Assembly (NCBI GenBank): GCA_945861235.1
Contig: CAMATV010000164.1
Span: 1-7,406 of the forward strand
DNA length: 7,406 nucleotides
DNA from: Opitutus sp. GAS368
Lineage (GTDB): Bacteria; Verrucomicrobiota; Verrucomicrobiia; Opitutales; Opitutaceae
Reading direction: 5' to 3'
Below the pieces are notes generated by a model. The model was not told the DNA's origin, ran no database searches, and saw only the letters and a list, made by a program, of their open reading frames with translations. The position numbers were made by a program, and so were the translations under genes. This document shows, in pieces, positions 1-6,870 of this stretch. The number at the start of each line of letters is the position of its first letter. Position 1 is the stretch's first letter.

Positions 1-143
1 AAACCGAGGTCGCCGTAGCCTTGGTCGTCGGTGATGACGAAGACGATGTTGGGCTTCCCCGTAGGCGCGGCCGTGGCTGCGACAGCGGAGAGGGCGAGAA
101 GGACGGACAGGGTGAGAGGAAGAAGGGAGCGGAGGCGGGACAT
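1..143 (-). CDS. Sulfatase, N-terminal fragment (runs off left edge)
   Basis: First 47 codons of a secreted sulfatase of the formylglycine-dependent (S1) type, which hydrolyses sulfate esters, in this setting probably on a glycan. Residues 1-26 form a signal peptide: Arg at positions 3 and 5, then a Leu-rich core and Ala-rich cleavage region. Next comes KPNIVFVITDDQGYGDLG (residues 30-47), the standard N-terminal strand and calcium-binding Asp-Asp of these enzymes (D39, D40). The C-x-P-S-R motif that becomes formylglycine lies outside the window, so activity and substrate class cannot be judged. The ATG is 22 bp after the stop of the heme-protein gene, so it is probably the next cistron of the same operon. 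The leader has no Shine-Dalgarno sequence and reads CTCCCCC just before ATG. The start codon and signal-peptide DNA nearly duplicate those of the ThuA gene at 5719. The family call is firm despite the short fragment. Confidence 0.9.
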   Translation of the reverse strand, partial: MSRLRSLLPLTLSVLLALSAVAATAAPTGKPNIVFVITDDQGYGDLG

Positions 144-148
144 GGGGG
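85..148 (-). repeat. Copy A of duplicated leader/signal-peptide DNA (sulfatase gene)
   Basis: This segment covers five bases of leader, the ATG and about 19 codons of the sulfatase signal peptide. Aligned without gaps to 5661-5724 it matches at 57 of 64 positions, including 19 consecutive identical bases at 121-139. The encoded starts, MSRLRSLLPLTLSVLLALSA and the ThuA equivalent, agree at 16 of 20 residues. The similarity fades where the unrelated mature domains begin, though both read KPxxVFV shortly afterwards. Confidence 0.85.
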
Positions 149-165
149 AGACGGATGGGGTTCGT

Positions 166-3100
166 TCAAAAGCCGCCTACGGGCTGAAATTTGATCGGCG
201 AGTTGGGAGCGGGTGCGAGTTCGACGCGGAGATTGGATACGCCGCGCTGAAGGGGATCGACGCGGAATGTGAACGCGGTGCGGCCCCGGCCCAGCATGAT
301 CGGCGCGGACAAATCTGTGATCTCACGGCCGTCGCTCCACAGGCGCAGGCCCGTCGCGGTGTTGAGTTTCAAAACCACCGCGCCCGCGACTTGCACCTGC
401 ACGTGACCGCGGGCGTCGAACGGTTTGCCCGGCTCGAGGCCGGCGACGCGCAACTCGCCGCTCACATAGCTATACTCTGTCACCCAGGACGAGTCCTCGT
501 CGGACGGCGGCAACAAGCCCTTGGCGGCGGCGACGCGCCATCTGCGGATGACCGGGCTTTCGTCGTTGGCGTAGGCACCCGGCCGACCGAGGAGTGAGAC
601 GAAACGCGAGAGATCGAGAAATTCCTGCCGGCTTTGCAATTGGTCCGCGAGTCCGGCCGGCATGAGGGAATCCATCGTCTTCATCTCCCGAATCGTCTCG
701 ACGGGGATGCGGGTTTCCTTGCCACCGTCCGCCGGATCACGGAGCACGATCTCGCGCTCGCCCTTGGTCGCAATCACGCCGACCCGCACCGTGCCGTCGC
801 GCGTCGCAACCATGGTGGTTTCATAGTGCTCGGCGATGGCCTTGTTTGGTTCGAGGATCGAATCCACGACATAGCCCGTTTCGGCGGCCGCGCCCACGCC
901 GGCTAGGTTGGGTCCGAGGGCCGGACCGACGGAGCCGATCGCGTGGCAGGCGACGCAGGCGGCGGCCGGGCGGCGAAAAATCTGCTCGCCGCGCACCGGA
1001 TCACCCAGGCGCTCGACGTCGGCCGTGAGGGCCGCGCGATTTTCGCGCAGCAGGGTGGCACTCAGGGAGCCCGTAGCCGTAACCTGAAATCGCTGCGCCA
1101 ACTTCGGCGGCAACTGGCCGGTGCGGCGGTGATACTCGGATACGTTGGCCGCCACGGCGGGATGGAGCGTGCGGTCGGCGAGAGCGCGCTCCAGAACCTC
1201 CGGACCGCGGTCGCGCTGAAGGAACCCCGCCACGAGTCCTGCCGGATCAGCCCGACCGGGTTCTTCGGCCAACAGCATGGCCGCCGCCGACCCGGCGCCA
1301 GCGAGGTCGGTGACGGTGAGACCGCGCACCGCGAAATATCGGCTCTCGATGTCGCCGCTCGTGGCAAGGCCACGCAGATCCTGGACGGATTCGGGTCGCT
1401 CCAAATGCGCGAGCGCCAACGCCGCCGCGGCGCGGACGTTGTCGGGGCGTTGGCCATCGCGGATCAGGGCGAGGAGTTCCGGAGCCGCCGCACTGACCTT
1501 CCACGCTCCGAGCGTTCGCGCCGCGGCGGCCGCGACCGCTGGGTCGGGATTCGCAAGAAGGGTGCGCAGCCGGGCAATTCCCGGATCCGGTTGCACTTCG
1601 CCGCCCTGCGCGACTTGGTGCAACGCGTCGAGGAGCTCGATCATGAAGTCCCGCGACCGCGGCCGACCCCGTTTGATCATCGCGTCCACCACAAGGCGCA
1701 TTTGCGGCGTGCTTTTTTCCGCGATCAACTTCGCCTTGATCTCCGCCAGTTCTCTGGGGTTGGTCGTGTCCTTGGCGAGGAAGTCGGCGAGACGTTTTTC
1801 AAAACCGACGCCGACCTCGCGGAGGGCGAACTCGCGGTGGGTCGCCTGTGCAAACTCCAGTTTCCCCGCCGCCAGCGCTGGCCGCCAATAAGGACCGAGG
1901 GCGGCAACGGTTTGGGTGAGGGCGAAGTTGATCGAGGGGTCTTTCGGGAAATCCAGCGTCGCGAGAGCTGCGGGAAAGGCCTCGGCTTTCGGCACAAAGC
2001 CTGCCGAGAGCACCGCCTCCATCCGCACACGGGGAAATGGATCGGCGGCGGCACGCGCGAGCAGCGCGACCGGATCGGCGACGTGCGAGTGCCAGTAGCG
2101 GATGAGCCGTGCCCCGGCGGCGCGGGCGTGGCCGGTCGACGCCGCGAGCACGCGTTGGAGGATCGGCTCATTCGGGCGGTCGATGTTTTGATAGGCCCAC
2201 ATCGCTTCGACGAGGTGGTGATCGTAGGCGGAATCGCTGCGGTCGAGTTGGCCGACCCAGCGCTCGAGTTCGAGCGCGACGGCACCGGGATCGCGTCCGC
2301 TCAATTCGAGGCGCGCTTGGTGGCGGTTCCAGTCCTCGGGGCTCCGCAGGAGATCGACCAACGCGGGGATCGGCGCGCCGGCGATCACGGGTTTCTTCAC
2401 GAGCGGGCGACCCTTCGCGGTGATGCGCCAGATGCGACCGCGCTCCTCCACCCGGCGCGGATCGCGGAAGTCGTGCTGAGCGTGGTTGATGATCGGGTTA
2501 TACCAATCGGCCACGTAGATGGCTCCATCCGGACCGATCTTAACGTCGATGGGGCGGAAGTTCGGATGCCGCGACGAGATGATCGGTGCGAGCACGTTGG
2601 AACTGAACCCCGCCCCGTCCTCGATGAATTCATAGCGGACCACCGTGCGAGTTTTGAACCGACAGGTCAGGAGCTGTCCGCGAATTTCCTCCGGCAGATG
2701 CGAACCGGACGCCAGGTCTCCGCCACATTGTTTTTCCGTCACCAGCAGCTGGGCGAGTTTGAGCCGCTCCCCGCTGTTGCCGGTCGAGGGCGAAAGATAG
2801 CCGACCCGCGGATTGTCCACGAGGAACGACTGGCCCCAGCGGTCGAAGACGTGACCCCACGGATTTCCGACGTTGACCTTGGCGAAGATGCGGAACTCGC
2901 CGCTGCGGGGATTGAACTGGTAAACACCGCCATTGAAATTTCGCACCATCCCGTGCTGGGTCTCCACCTGGGTGTGGAGGAAGACGCCTTCTTGGAAGTA
3001 GAGCCAGCCGTCCGGCCCGCGCCGATACGCGTGGATCGAGTGATGGCTGTCCTCGATGCCGAAGCCGGTCAGGGCGACTTCCCGCACGTCGGCTACATCG

Positions 3101-3564
3101 TCGCCGTTGGTATCCTTTAAGAAGAGCAGGTCGGGCGACTGCCCGACGTAACATCCGCCGTTGGCGAGTTCGAGGCCGGTCGGAATATAGAGTCCGTCAG
3201 CGAAAACGGTCGACTTGTCGGCCCGGCCGTCGCCATCGGTGTCTTCGAGAATGATGATCTTGTCGTTGGCCACTTGGCCCGGCTTCAACTGCGGGTAGGC
3301 CCACGAGCACGTGACCCACAGCCGGCCGCGCGAATCCCACACCATGTGCGTCGGGTTCGCCAGCATCGGTTCGGCCGCGAAGAGGTTGACCTCGTAGCCC
3401 GGGAGCAAATCGAAACTCGCGTGCTCGGCGGCGGGATCGTGATTGACCATCAGGCTCAGGTCGGCGTTGGCGAGATTTTCAATTTTTATGCCTTTCGCGT
3501 CCTGGGCAAAAACGGGGGTCTCGGCCAAGAGCAATAACGTGAGGGCGGGAACAAACGTTTTCAT
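166..3564 (-). CDS. Secreted PVC-type propeller dehydrogenase-like protein with HEAT-like repeats and CxxCH heme domain
   Basis: Large exported protein of 1132 residues, probably an electron-accepting or dehydrogenase-like component of extracytoplasmic sugar oxidation; no member's reaction can be assigned from sequence. Residues 1-20 are a signal peptide (MKTFVPALTLLLLAETPVFA). Residues about 50-385 resemble the PVC 'membrane-bound dehydrogenase' beta-propeller domain, with blade motifs such as WDSRGRLWV (76-84), GPDGWLYF (183-190) and GPDGAIYVADWYNP (344-357). Two calcium-loop-like stretches are DTDGDGRAD (108-116) and DTNGDDVAD (151-159). Residues about 400-830 are Ala/Leu-rich helical repeats of HEAT type. 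The heme domain has CVACH at 870-874 (bases 943-957) and ends with SLMPAGL (966-972) and DLSRFVSLLG (984-993); M968 is a possible distal ligand. Residues about 1001-1132 form a strand-rich tail. The ATG at 3564 is preferred over one 13 codons upstream because it starts the signal peptide and forms an ATGA overlap with the SGNH stop. No SD is evident. Confidence 0.92.
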   Translation of the reverse strand: MKTFVPALTLLLLAETPVFAQDAKGIKIENLANADLSLMVNHDPAAEHASFDLLPGYEVNLFAAEPMLANPTHMVWDSRGRLWVTCSWAYPQLKPGQVANDKIIILEDTDGDGRADKSTVFADGLYIPTGLELANGGCYVGQSPDLLFLKDTNGDDVADVREVALTGFGIEDSHHSIHAYRRGPDGWLYFQEGVFLHTQVETQHGMVRNFNGGVYQFNPRSGEFRIFAKVNVGNPWGHVFDRWGQSFLVDNPRVGYLSPSTGNSGERLKLAQLLVTEKQCGGDLASGSHLPEEIRGQLLTCRFKTRTVVRYEFIEDGAGFSSNVLAPIISSRHPNFRPIDVKIGPDGAIYVADWYNPIINHAQHDFRDPRRVEERGRIWRITAKGRPLVKKPVIAGAPIPALVDLLRSPEDWNRHQARLELSGRDPGAVALELERWVGQLDRSDSAYDHHLVEAMWAYQNIDRPNEPILQRVLAASTGHARAAGARLIRYWHSHVADPVALLARAAADPFPRVRMEAVLSAGFVPKAEAFPAALATLDFPKDPSINFALTQTVAALGPYWRPALAAGKLEFAQATHREFALREVGVGFEKRLADFLAKDTTNPRELAEIKAKLIAEKSTPQMRLVVDAMIKRGRPRSRDFMIELLDALHQVAQGGEVQPDPGIARLRTLLANPDPAVAAAAARTLGAWKVSAAAPELLALIRDGQRPDNVRAAAALALAHLERPESVQDLRGLATSGDIESRYFAVRGLTVTDLAGAGSAAAMLLAEEPGRADPAGLVAGFLQRDRGPEVLERALADRTLHPAVAANVSEYHRRTGQLPPKLAQRFQVTATGSLSATLLRENRAALTADVERLGDPVRGEQIFRRPAAACVACHAIGSVGPALGPNLAGVGAAAETGYVVDSILEPNKAIAEHYETTMVATRDGTVRVGVIATKGEREIVLRDPADGGKETRIPVETIREMKTMDSLMPAGLADQLQSRQEFLDLSRFVSLLGRPGAYANDESPVIRRWRVAAAKGLLPPSDEDSSWVTEYSYVSGELRVAGLEPGKPFDARGHVQVQVAGAVVLKLNTATGLRLWSDGREITDLSAPIMLGRGRTAFTFRVDPLQRGVSNLRVELAPAPNSPIKFQPVGGF
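3561..3564 (-). other. ATGA stop/start overlap, SGNH to heme protein
   Basis: The TGA of the SGNH gene (3561-3563) and the ATG of the heme-protein gene (3562-3564) share two bases. With no Shine-Dalgarno sequence evident upstream, the downstream gene is probably translated by ribosomes finishing the SGNH gene. The overlap also decides the start chosen for the heme protein. Confidence 0.85.
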
Positions 3565-4856
3565 GGGCGAGCACTCGGGCGGGTGGTGGGCGTCAACTGC
3601 CAAGTGTGAGTGAGAGCGAGCGGATCGGGCCGCCGACGCAGGGCTTCGTCTTTCTCGTCGGCGAGACGTTTGAACGCGATGACCTCAGTCGGCAGGGCTT
3701 GGCCGCTCGGCGAGGACTTTCGTTCGCCCACGATGTGAACCTGATTGAGCGCTTTCCAGCCGTAGACAAATTGCTGGTTCTTGTCGTTCACCGCTTGTCG
3801 GAACGTCTCGGCCTCGCGGTGACGTGGCGACGTGTCGACTGCAATTCCGGCGGCCCAGCGGTCGTCGGTCGCGGTGAAAACGGGCTGACCATCGATAGTC
3901 AGGAGATATTCGCCGGGCGCGAGGTTCGCTACCGCGAGCGTATCGCGGAGAGGTTGAAGCGCCGCGTGAATGGGACCCGTGAGCGGCGGTGCGAGGGTCG
4001 GCGGGCGCTGCTCTTGCACGGAGAAGCGCACACCGCCGGCCGCCGGTTCTACCTGCACAATGGTCACGCCGTCGCCGGTCGCCCGGAGAGCGGAGGCGTC
4101 GATGCGCAGCGCCCACGGAGGCGGAATGGTAGCGACTCCCGCAGTGAGCATTCGGCCCACAGCCCAATAGCCGTAGGCATTCAGGTGAATACCGTTGGTG
4201 GTCAGTTTCGGAGCGGATGCGTCCGCCATGATTTCGCGGGTGGGCTGGAAGAGATTGACGAAAGGCAATTCCTGTCCGGACGCCACCTGCTCCATGGCGG
4301 CGGTGTAGTCGGCGAGTTCGCGGTTCCGACGCTCGTGCTCCGGCGTCAGCGTCCCGAGATTTTCATAGGCGATCGGCGATACCAGAATGAGGCGGACTTC
4401 CGTTTTGCCGTTGTATTTCCGGCCGCGGTGGGAATCGACGAAGGCTTTGAGCGCGGTGCGAAAAGCGGGGAGGCCCGCGGTGCCGGCGAACGACTCGCCC
4501 AGCCCGAAGCACGCGATGATGACGTCGGTTTGGTGGGCGATGAGCACCGACTCTTCGGTCGGAAAATTCGTCGGCCGGTCGCGGGCGGACAACATGTCGC
4601 CGGCCCAACCCAGATTGCGGACCGACACCCGCGGCTCCGCCGGGAGTTGCAGCAGAAAGGTCTCGAAATAGCCGTGCACCCGCAGCTGGTCCGCCAAGGT
4701 ATTGCCGATGATCGCGACGCGATCACCGGGGCGGATGGCCGAGCCGGCCAACGACGCCACGGTGATAAGACTGACGAACGCGAGGGCGAACGCATTCGCA
4801 ACACGACGGACGCGGCCTCCCGGTTGGTGCGGCACGGATGGCTGGACAAAGATCAT
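3561..4856 (-). CDS. SGNH/GDSL-like exported protein with altered catalytic blocks
   Basis: Protein of 431 residues related to SGNH-fold esterases, which often deacylate carbohydrates. After a basic N-terminus (R15, R17, R18) a hydrophobic segment at about 20-40 looks like a signal peptide or signal anchor. The SGNH order is visible: GDRVAIIGNTLADQ (44-57) for block I, NLGWAGD (81-87) for block II, ACFGLGES (115-122) for block III and NGIHLNAYGYW (221-231) for block V. The usual block I Ser is Thr53, the block III Asn is Gly120 and the Asp of DxxH is Asn221; only H224 of the expected triad is plainly kept. A second part at about 345-410 contains FVYGWKALNQVHIVGERK, which I recall as typical of a PVC-specific SGNH subfamily that neighbours heme-domain proteins. 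The start at 4856 overlaps the ThuA stop (ATGA), and its own stop overlaps the start of the heme-protein gene. An upstream in-frame extension to 5183 lies wholly within ThuA coding sequence and was not used. Confidence 0.85.
   Translation of the reverse strand: MIFVQPSVPHQPGGRVRRVANAFALAFVSLITVASLAGSAIRPGDRVAIIGNTLADQLRVHGYFETFLLQLPAEPRVSVRNLGWAGDMLSARDRPTNFPTEESVLIAHQTDVIIACFGLGESFAGTAGLPAFRTALKAFVDSHRGRKYNGKTEVRLILVSPIAYENLGTLTPEHERRNRELADYTAAMEQVASGQELPFVNLFQPTREIMADASAPKLTTNGIHLNAYGYWAVGRMLTAGVATIPPPWALRIDASALRATGDGVTIVQVEPAAGGVRFSVQEQRPPTLAPPLTGPIHAALQPLRDTLAVANLAPGEYLLTIDGQPVFTATDDRWAAGIAVDTSPRHREAETFRQAVNDKNQQFVYGWKALNQVHIVGERKSSPSGQALPTEVIAFKRLADEKDEALRRRPDPLALTHTWQLTPTTRPSARP
4853..4856 (-). 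other. ATGA stop/start overlap, ThuA to SGNH
   Basis: The TGA of the ThuA gene (4853-4855) overlaps the ATG of the SGNH gene (4854-4856). This is the second identical junction in a row, implying coupled translation and fixed ratios of the three products. It supports the 4856 start over the longer in-frame extension. Confidence 0.83.
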
Positions 4857-5719
4857 TTGTCCGTGCGCTTCAGTTGCCAGGTCGCGATCTTTTCGTCTGG
4901 CCCGGGCAGCGGCTTGCCCACGGCCCAGCACACGCTGTTCACCAGCATACGGGTAAAGGATTCTTCCGCGAAGTCCCCCGGATCGCCGAGCGACGTGCCA
5001 AACACTTTCCCGCCCCATTCGTTCTGCCACGCCCACGCGACGATGTCGGCTTCCGACTCGTTGACCTGAACAGGGCCGAATTCTTTTTCCATCAATCGGA
5101 AGGGGCCTTTGCCGGTGCCCATGAGGAGCGGCACGCAGCCGCCTTGGAGGCGCGTCAAATAGAGTGTGCCGGGGGAGACCCACTGCGTCTTGGTGACGTG
5201 ACTCATGATGGGGTGCTTCCGGTATTTCGGGATCACGCTGACTTGGGTCGTGCCCGTTTGGTGCACGATGTAGGGCGTGCCCAGCGCCCGTCGGCCGAAA
5301 TCATCATTCCAGTTATAGCGCGGGTGGCCCTTGGGATACTTGAAGGCGTGCGAGGCGGTGCGAAGCCCGATGACCGGTTTGCCGGACTTGAGGTAGTCCT
5401 CGATCGGCTGCCACTCCCGATCGGGCAACTGGAGGAAGCGCGGAAAGAAAATGACGACGTCCGCTTCTGCTAGGACGTTGATGCCCGGCAGAACGTTCTC
5501 CGTCTTTTTCTCCGGATCGCCTTCTCCCCTGACGAGGGTCGTGCGAAAACCAAAGCGCTCCAGTTCCTGCGCGAACAGCGGCATCGTGAGTTCGGGCGAG
5601 TAGTGGAGCGTGCCCAAGACGAACACGACATGGGGTTTCGGTGCGGGCGCCGCGACGTTGGCGGAGAGGGAGAGAAGGAGGGAAAGAGAGAGAGGGAGAA
5701 GGGAGCGGAGGCGGGGCAT
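4853..5719 (-). CDS. Secreted ThuA domain protein (trehalose-utilization-like)
   Basis: Exported 288-residue protein of the ThuA family, which has a glutamine-amidotransferase-like fold. ThuA proteins are tied to sugar uptake and oxidation (named for trehalose use in rhizobia), but their exact reaction is unsettled, and trehalose as a substrate here is not implied. Residues 1-24 are a signal peptide (MPRLRSLLPLSLSLLLSLSA and on). The mature protein starts with KPHVVFVLG (28-36) and HYSPELTMPLFAQELERFGF (39-58). Family features follow: ADVVIFFPRF (86-95), GKPVIGLRTASHAF (113-126) and the C-terminal strand/helix KVFGTSLGDPGDF (238-250) then FTRMLVNSVCWAVG (255-268). Full-length for a stand-alone ThuA protein. 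It begins 29 bp after the stop of the putative glycoside hydrolase and its TGA overlaps the SGNH start. The leader has no SD and ends in a C run. The signal-peptide DNA is a pure pyrimidine tract and is duplicated in the sulfatase gene. Confidence 0.9.
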   Translation of the reverse strand: MPRLRSLLPLSLSLLLSLSANVAAPAPKPHVVFVLGTLHYSPELTMPLFAQELERFGFRTTLVRGEGDPEKKTENVLPGINVLAEADVVIFFPRFLQLPDREWQPIEDYLKSGKPVIGLRTASHAFKYPKGHPRYNWNDDFGRRALGTPYIVHQTGTTQVSVIPKYRKHPIMSHVTKTQWVSPGTLYLTRLQGGCVPLLMGTGKGPFRLMEKEFGPVQVNESEADIVAWAWQNEWGGKVFGTSLGDPGDFAEESFTRMLVNSVCWAVGKPLPGPDEKIATWQLKRTDK

Positions 5720-5724
5720 GGGGG
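5661..5724 (-). repeat. Copy B of duplicated leader/signal-peptide DNA (ThuA gene)
   Basis: Direct repeat, in the same orientation, of 85-148, covering the end of the leader, the ATG and the signal-peptide codons of the ThuA gene. It differs at seven positions, six of which turn interrupting bases into a more uniform purine (plus-strand) tract or change one purine for another. Upstream of the repeat both leaders also contain CCCATCC, but with different spacing. Confidence 0.85.
5663..5705. repeat. 43-nt uninterrupted homopurine/homopyrimidine tract
   Basis: The plus strand reads only A and G for 43 bases, so the coding (minus) strand is pure C/T. It encodes the Leu/Ser-rich core of the ThuA signal peptide with CTC, CTT, TCC and TCT codons. 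Such tracts can slip during replication or adopt triplex structure, but no functional role is shown here. The matching stretch in the sulfatase gene is interrupted by C or T at four places (95, 104, 108, 113). Confidence 0.8.
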
Positions 5725-5748
5725 GATGGGTGAAAGTGACGGGGCAGA
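5720..5748 (-). promoter_or_regulatory. Non-Shine-Dalgarno C-rich leader of the ThuA gene
   Basis: The 29-bp gap before the ThuA ATG reads ...CACCCATCCCCCC on the coding strand. It contains no purine-rich ribosome-binding site. The sulfatase leader (144-165) is similar (CCCCATCCG...CTCCCCC). Initiation probably depends on coupling or on SD-independent recognition; this is inference from the absence of a motif. Confidence 0.5.
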
Positions 5749-6870
5749 TCAGTGCCAGTTGATGCGGGCTTGTTTGGTCGAGAGGTCAACCCAGACGGAA
5801 GCGTGGGCGAATTCGCGGGTGGCGGTGAGGCCCTGCCATTTTGCGTCGGCTTTGGGCGGGCCGAGCGGGCGGTCGAATTCGGCGTAGGGTTCGAGCATAC
5901 CATGATCGTGGACGTAGCCCCACGAGTAGCAGAAATGCGAGCCGGGTTGCGCGGCGACGAGGAAGCAGGCGAGAGGAAACGTGATTTGCCCGCGCGCGAG
6001 TCTCAGCAGCTCAGCCGCAGGGCGCTGCATCGCTTCTCTCTCGGTCCAGTTGAAGCCGGGCCAGCCCTTGATCACGACGAACTTTCCCTTGGCGGCGGCG
6101 AGCGCGATGGAATCGAGATCGGCTTTGATGTCGGTGGGCGCGGCGGTTTTGAAACCGCCGAAGTGCTCGATCATCACGCCGTCGATTCCCTCCCAATCGA
6201 GAATCTCGCGAAAATCGGTGGTGCGCAGGCCGTTGATGAGCACGAGACGGTCGGGGCCGAGTTTGCGTTTGGTGAGGGCCAGCATTTCGCGCAGGCCGGC
6301 CACGATGGCGCGGGCTTTGGCGTCGCCGACTTGTTTGGCGAGTGTGGGCGTGAGCGCTTGGGGCAGCGCGTCCACGAAGACGCCGCCGAGCGGGGCGGAG
6401 CGGTTCGCCCTCGCGACTACCTCCGACCACCACTCGCGGAACTCGGCGTTGGAGGGGTCGGGGCGTGCGGTGCCGCCGGGGTGCTTGACGATCTCGCCGG
6501 TGGTGGTGCGGAGCGTCCATTCGGGGCGGTAGGTTTTGAACGCATCGTAGCCCGACCAGTTGATGAAGGCGTTGAAGTAGAAGAGGACTTTGGCTGCGGG
6601 ATTGCGCTGGGTAATCCGACGCGCGGAGTCGGCAATGCCGGCCTCGGTGCTGCCATGCACGGACGCGCCGTGGCCCTTTTCGAGCGCGATCAAGGTGCTG
6701 TGGTTCGCGATGAAATCGATCTCTGCGTCGGTGAGATCGGCGGTGCGTTTACCGAAGTGAAGGTTGAGCGGGACGCGGTCCCAACTGAACGGCGGAAGAC
6801 CATCGGCGGCGTGCAGCGCAGCCAGCGGCGCGAGCAGCAGGGTGGTGAGGAGGACGAGGGTGCGTTTCAC
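5749..6870 (-). CDS. Putative secreted glycoside hydrolase (GHL15-like)
   Basis: Exported 373-residue protein resembling the 'hypothetical glycosyl hydrolase family 15' (GHL15) type of predicted TIM-barrel hydrolases, whose substrates are unknown. With the GTG start at 6870, residues 1-21 form a clean signal peptide (Lys-Arg, then LVLLTTLLLAPLAALHA). Barrel-like strand motifs follow: VPLNLHFGKR (33-42), IALEKGHGASVHGSTEAGIA (61-80), KVLFYFNAFINW (94-105), GGVFVDALPQ (162-171), LVLINGL (209-215) and GVMIEHFGGF (231-240). Asp167 and Glu235 sit at strand ends and are plausible catalytic acids; this is inference. The C-terminus has EFDRPLGPP (331-339) and ends QARINWH, as in the upstream paralogue. 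An ATG at 6939 in the same frame would overlap that paralogue by 46 bp and bury the signal peptide, so GTG is preferred. The stop is 29 bp before the ThuA start. Confidence 0.75.
   Translation of the reverse strand: MKRTLVLLTTLLLAPLAALHAADGLPPFSWDRVPLNLHFGKRTADLTDAEIDFIANHSTLIALEKGHGASVHGSTEAGIADSARRITQRNPAAKVLFYFNAFINWSGYDAFKTYRPEWTLRTTTGEIVKHPGGTARPDPSNAEFREWWSEVVARANRSAPLGGVFVDALPQALTPTLAKQVGDAKARAIVAGLREMLALTKRKLGPDRLVLINGLRTTDFREILDWEGIDGVMIEHFGGFKTAAPTDIKADLDSIALAAAKGKFVVIKGWPGFNWTEREAMQRPAAELLRLARGQITFPLACFLVAAQPGSHFCYSWGYVHDHGMLEPYAEFDRPLGPPKADAKWQGLTATREFAHASVWVDLSTKQARINWH

Noticed and set aside
1..143. Sulfatase as a truncated pseudogene
   Set aside because: The frame is open to the window edge and the N-terminal motif is intact, so the truncation is only by the window.
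943..3120. Plus-strand open frame of 725 codons opposite the heme-protein gene
   Set aside because: The minus strand there encodes clear propeller, HEAT-like and heme motifs. The plus frame is Arg/Gly/Ala-rich without recognisable domains, as expected opposite a GC-rich gene.
3565..3603. Start of the heme protein 13 codons earlier at 3603
   Set aside because: It would place a hydrophilic peptide before a complete signal peptide and increase overlap with the SGNH gene.
3606..5069. Plus-strand open frame of 487 codons opposite the SGNH and ThuA genes
   Set aside because: It spans two minus-strand genes with recognised families and shows no domain or signal of its own.
4857..5183. N-terminal extension of the SGNH protein to an ATG at 5183
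   Set aside because: It lies entirely within ThuA coding sequence and translates to an Arg-rich stretch unlike any domain. The 4856 start forms an ATGA overlap and leads to a hydrophobic export segment.
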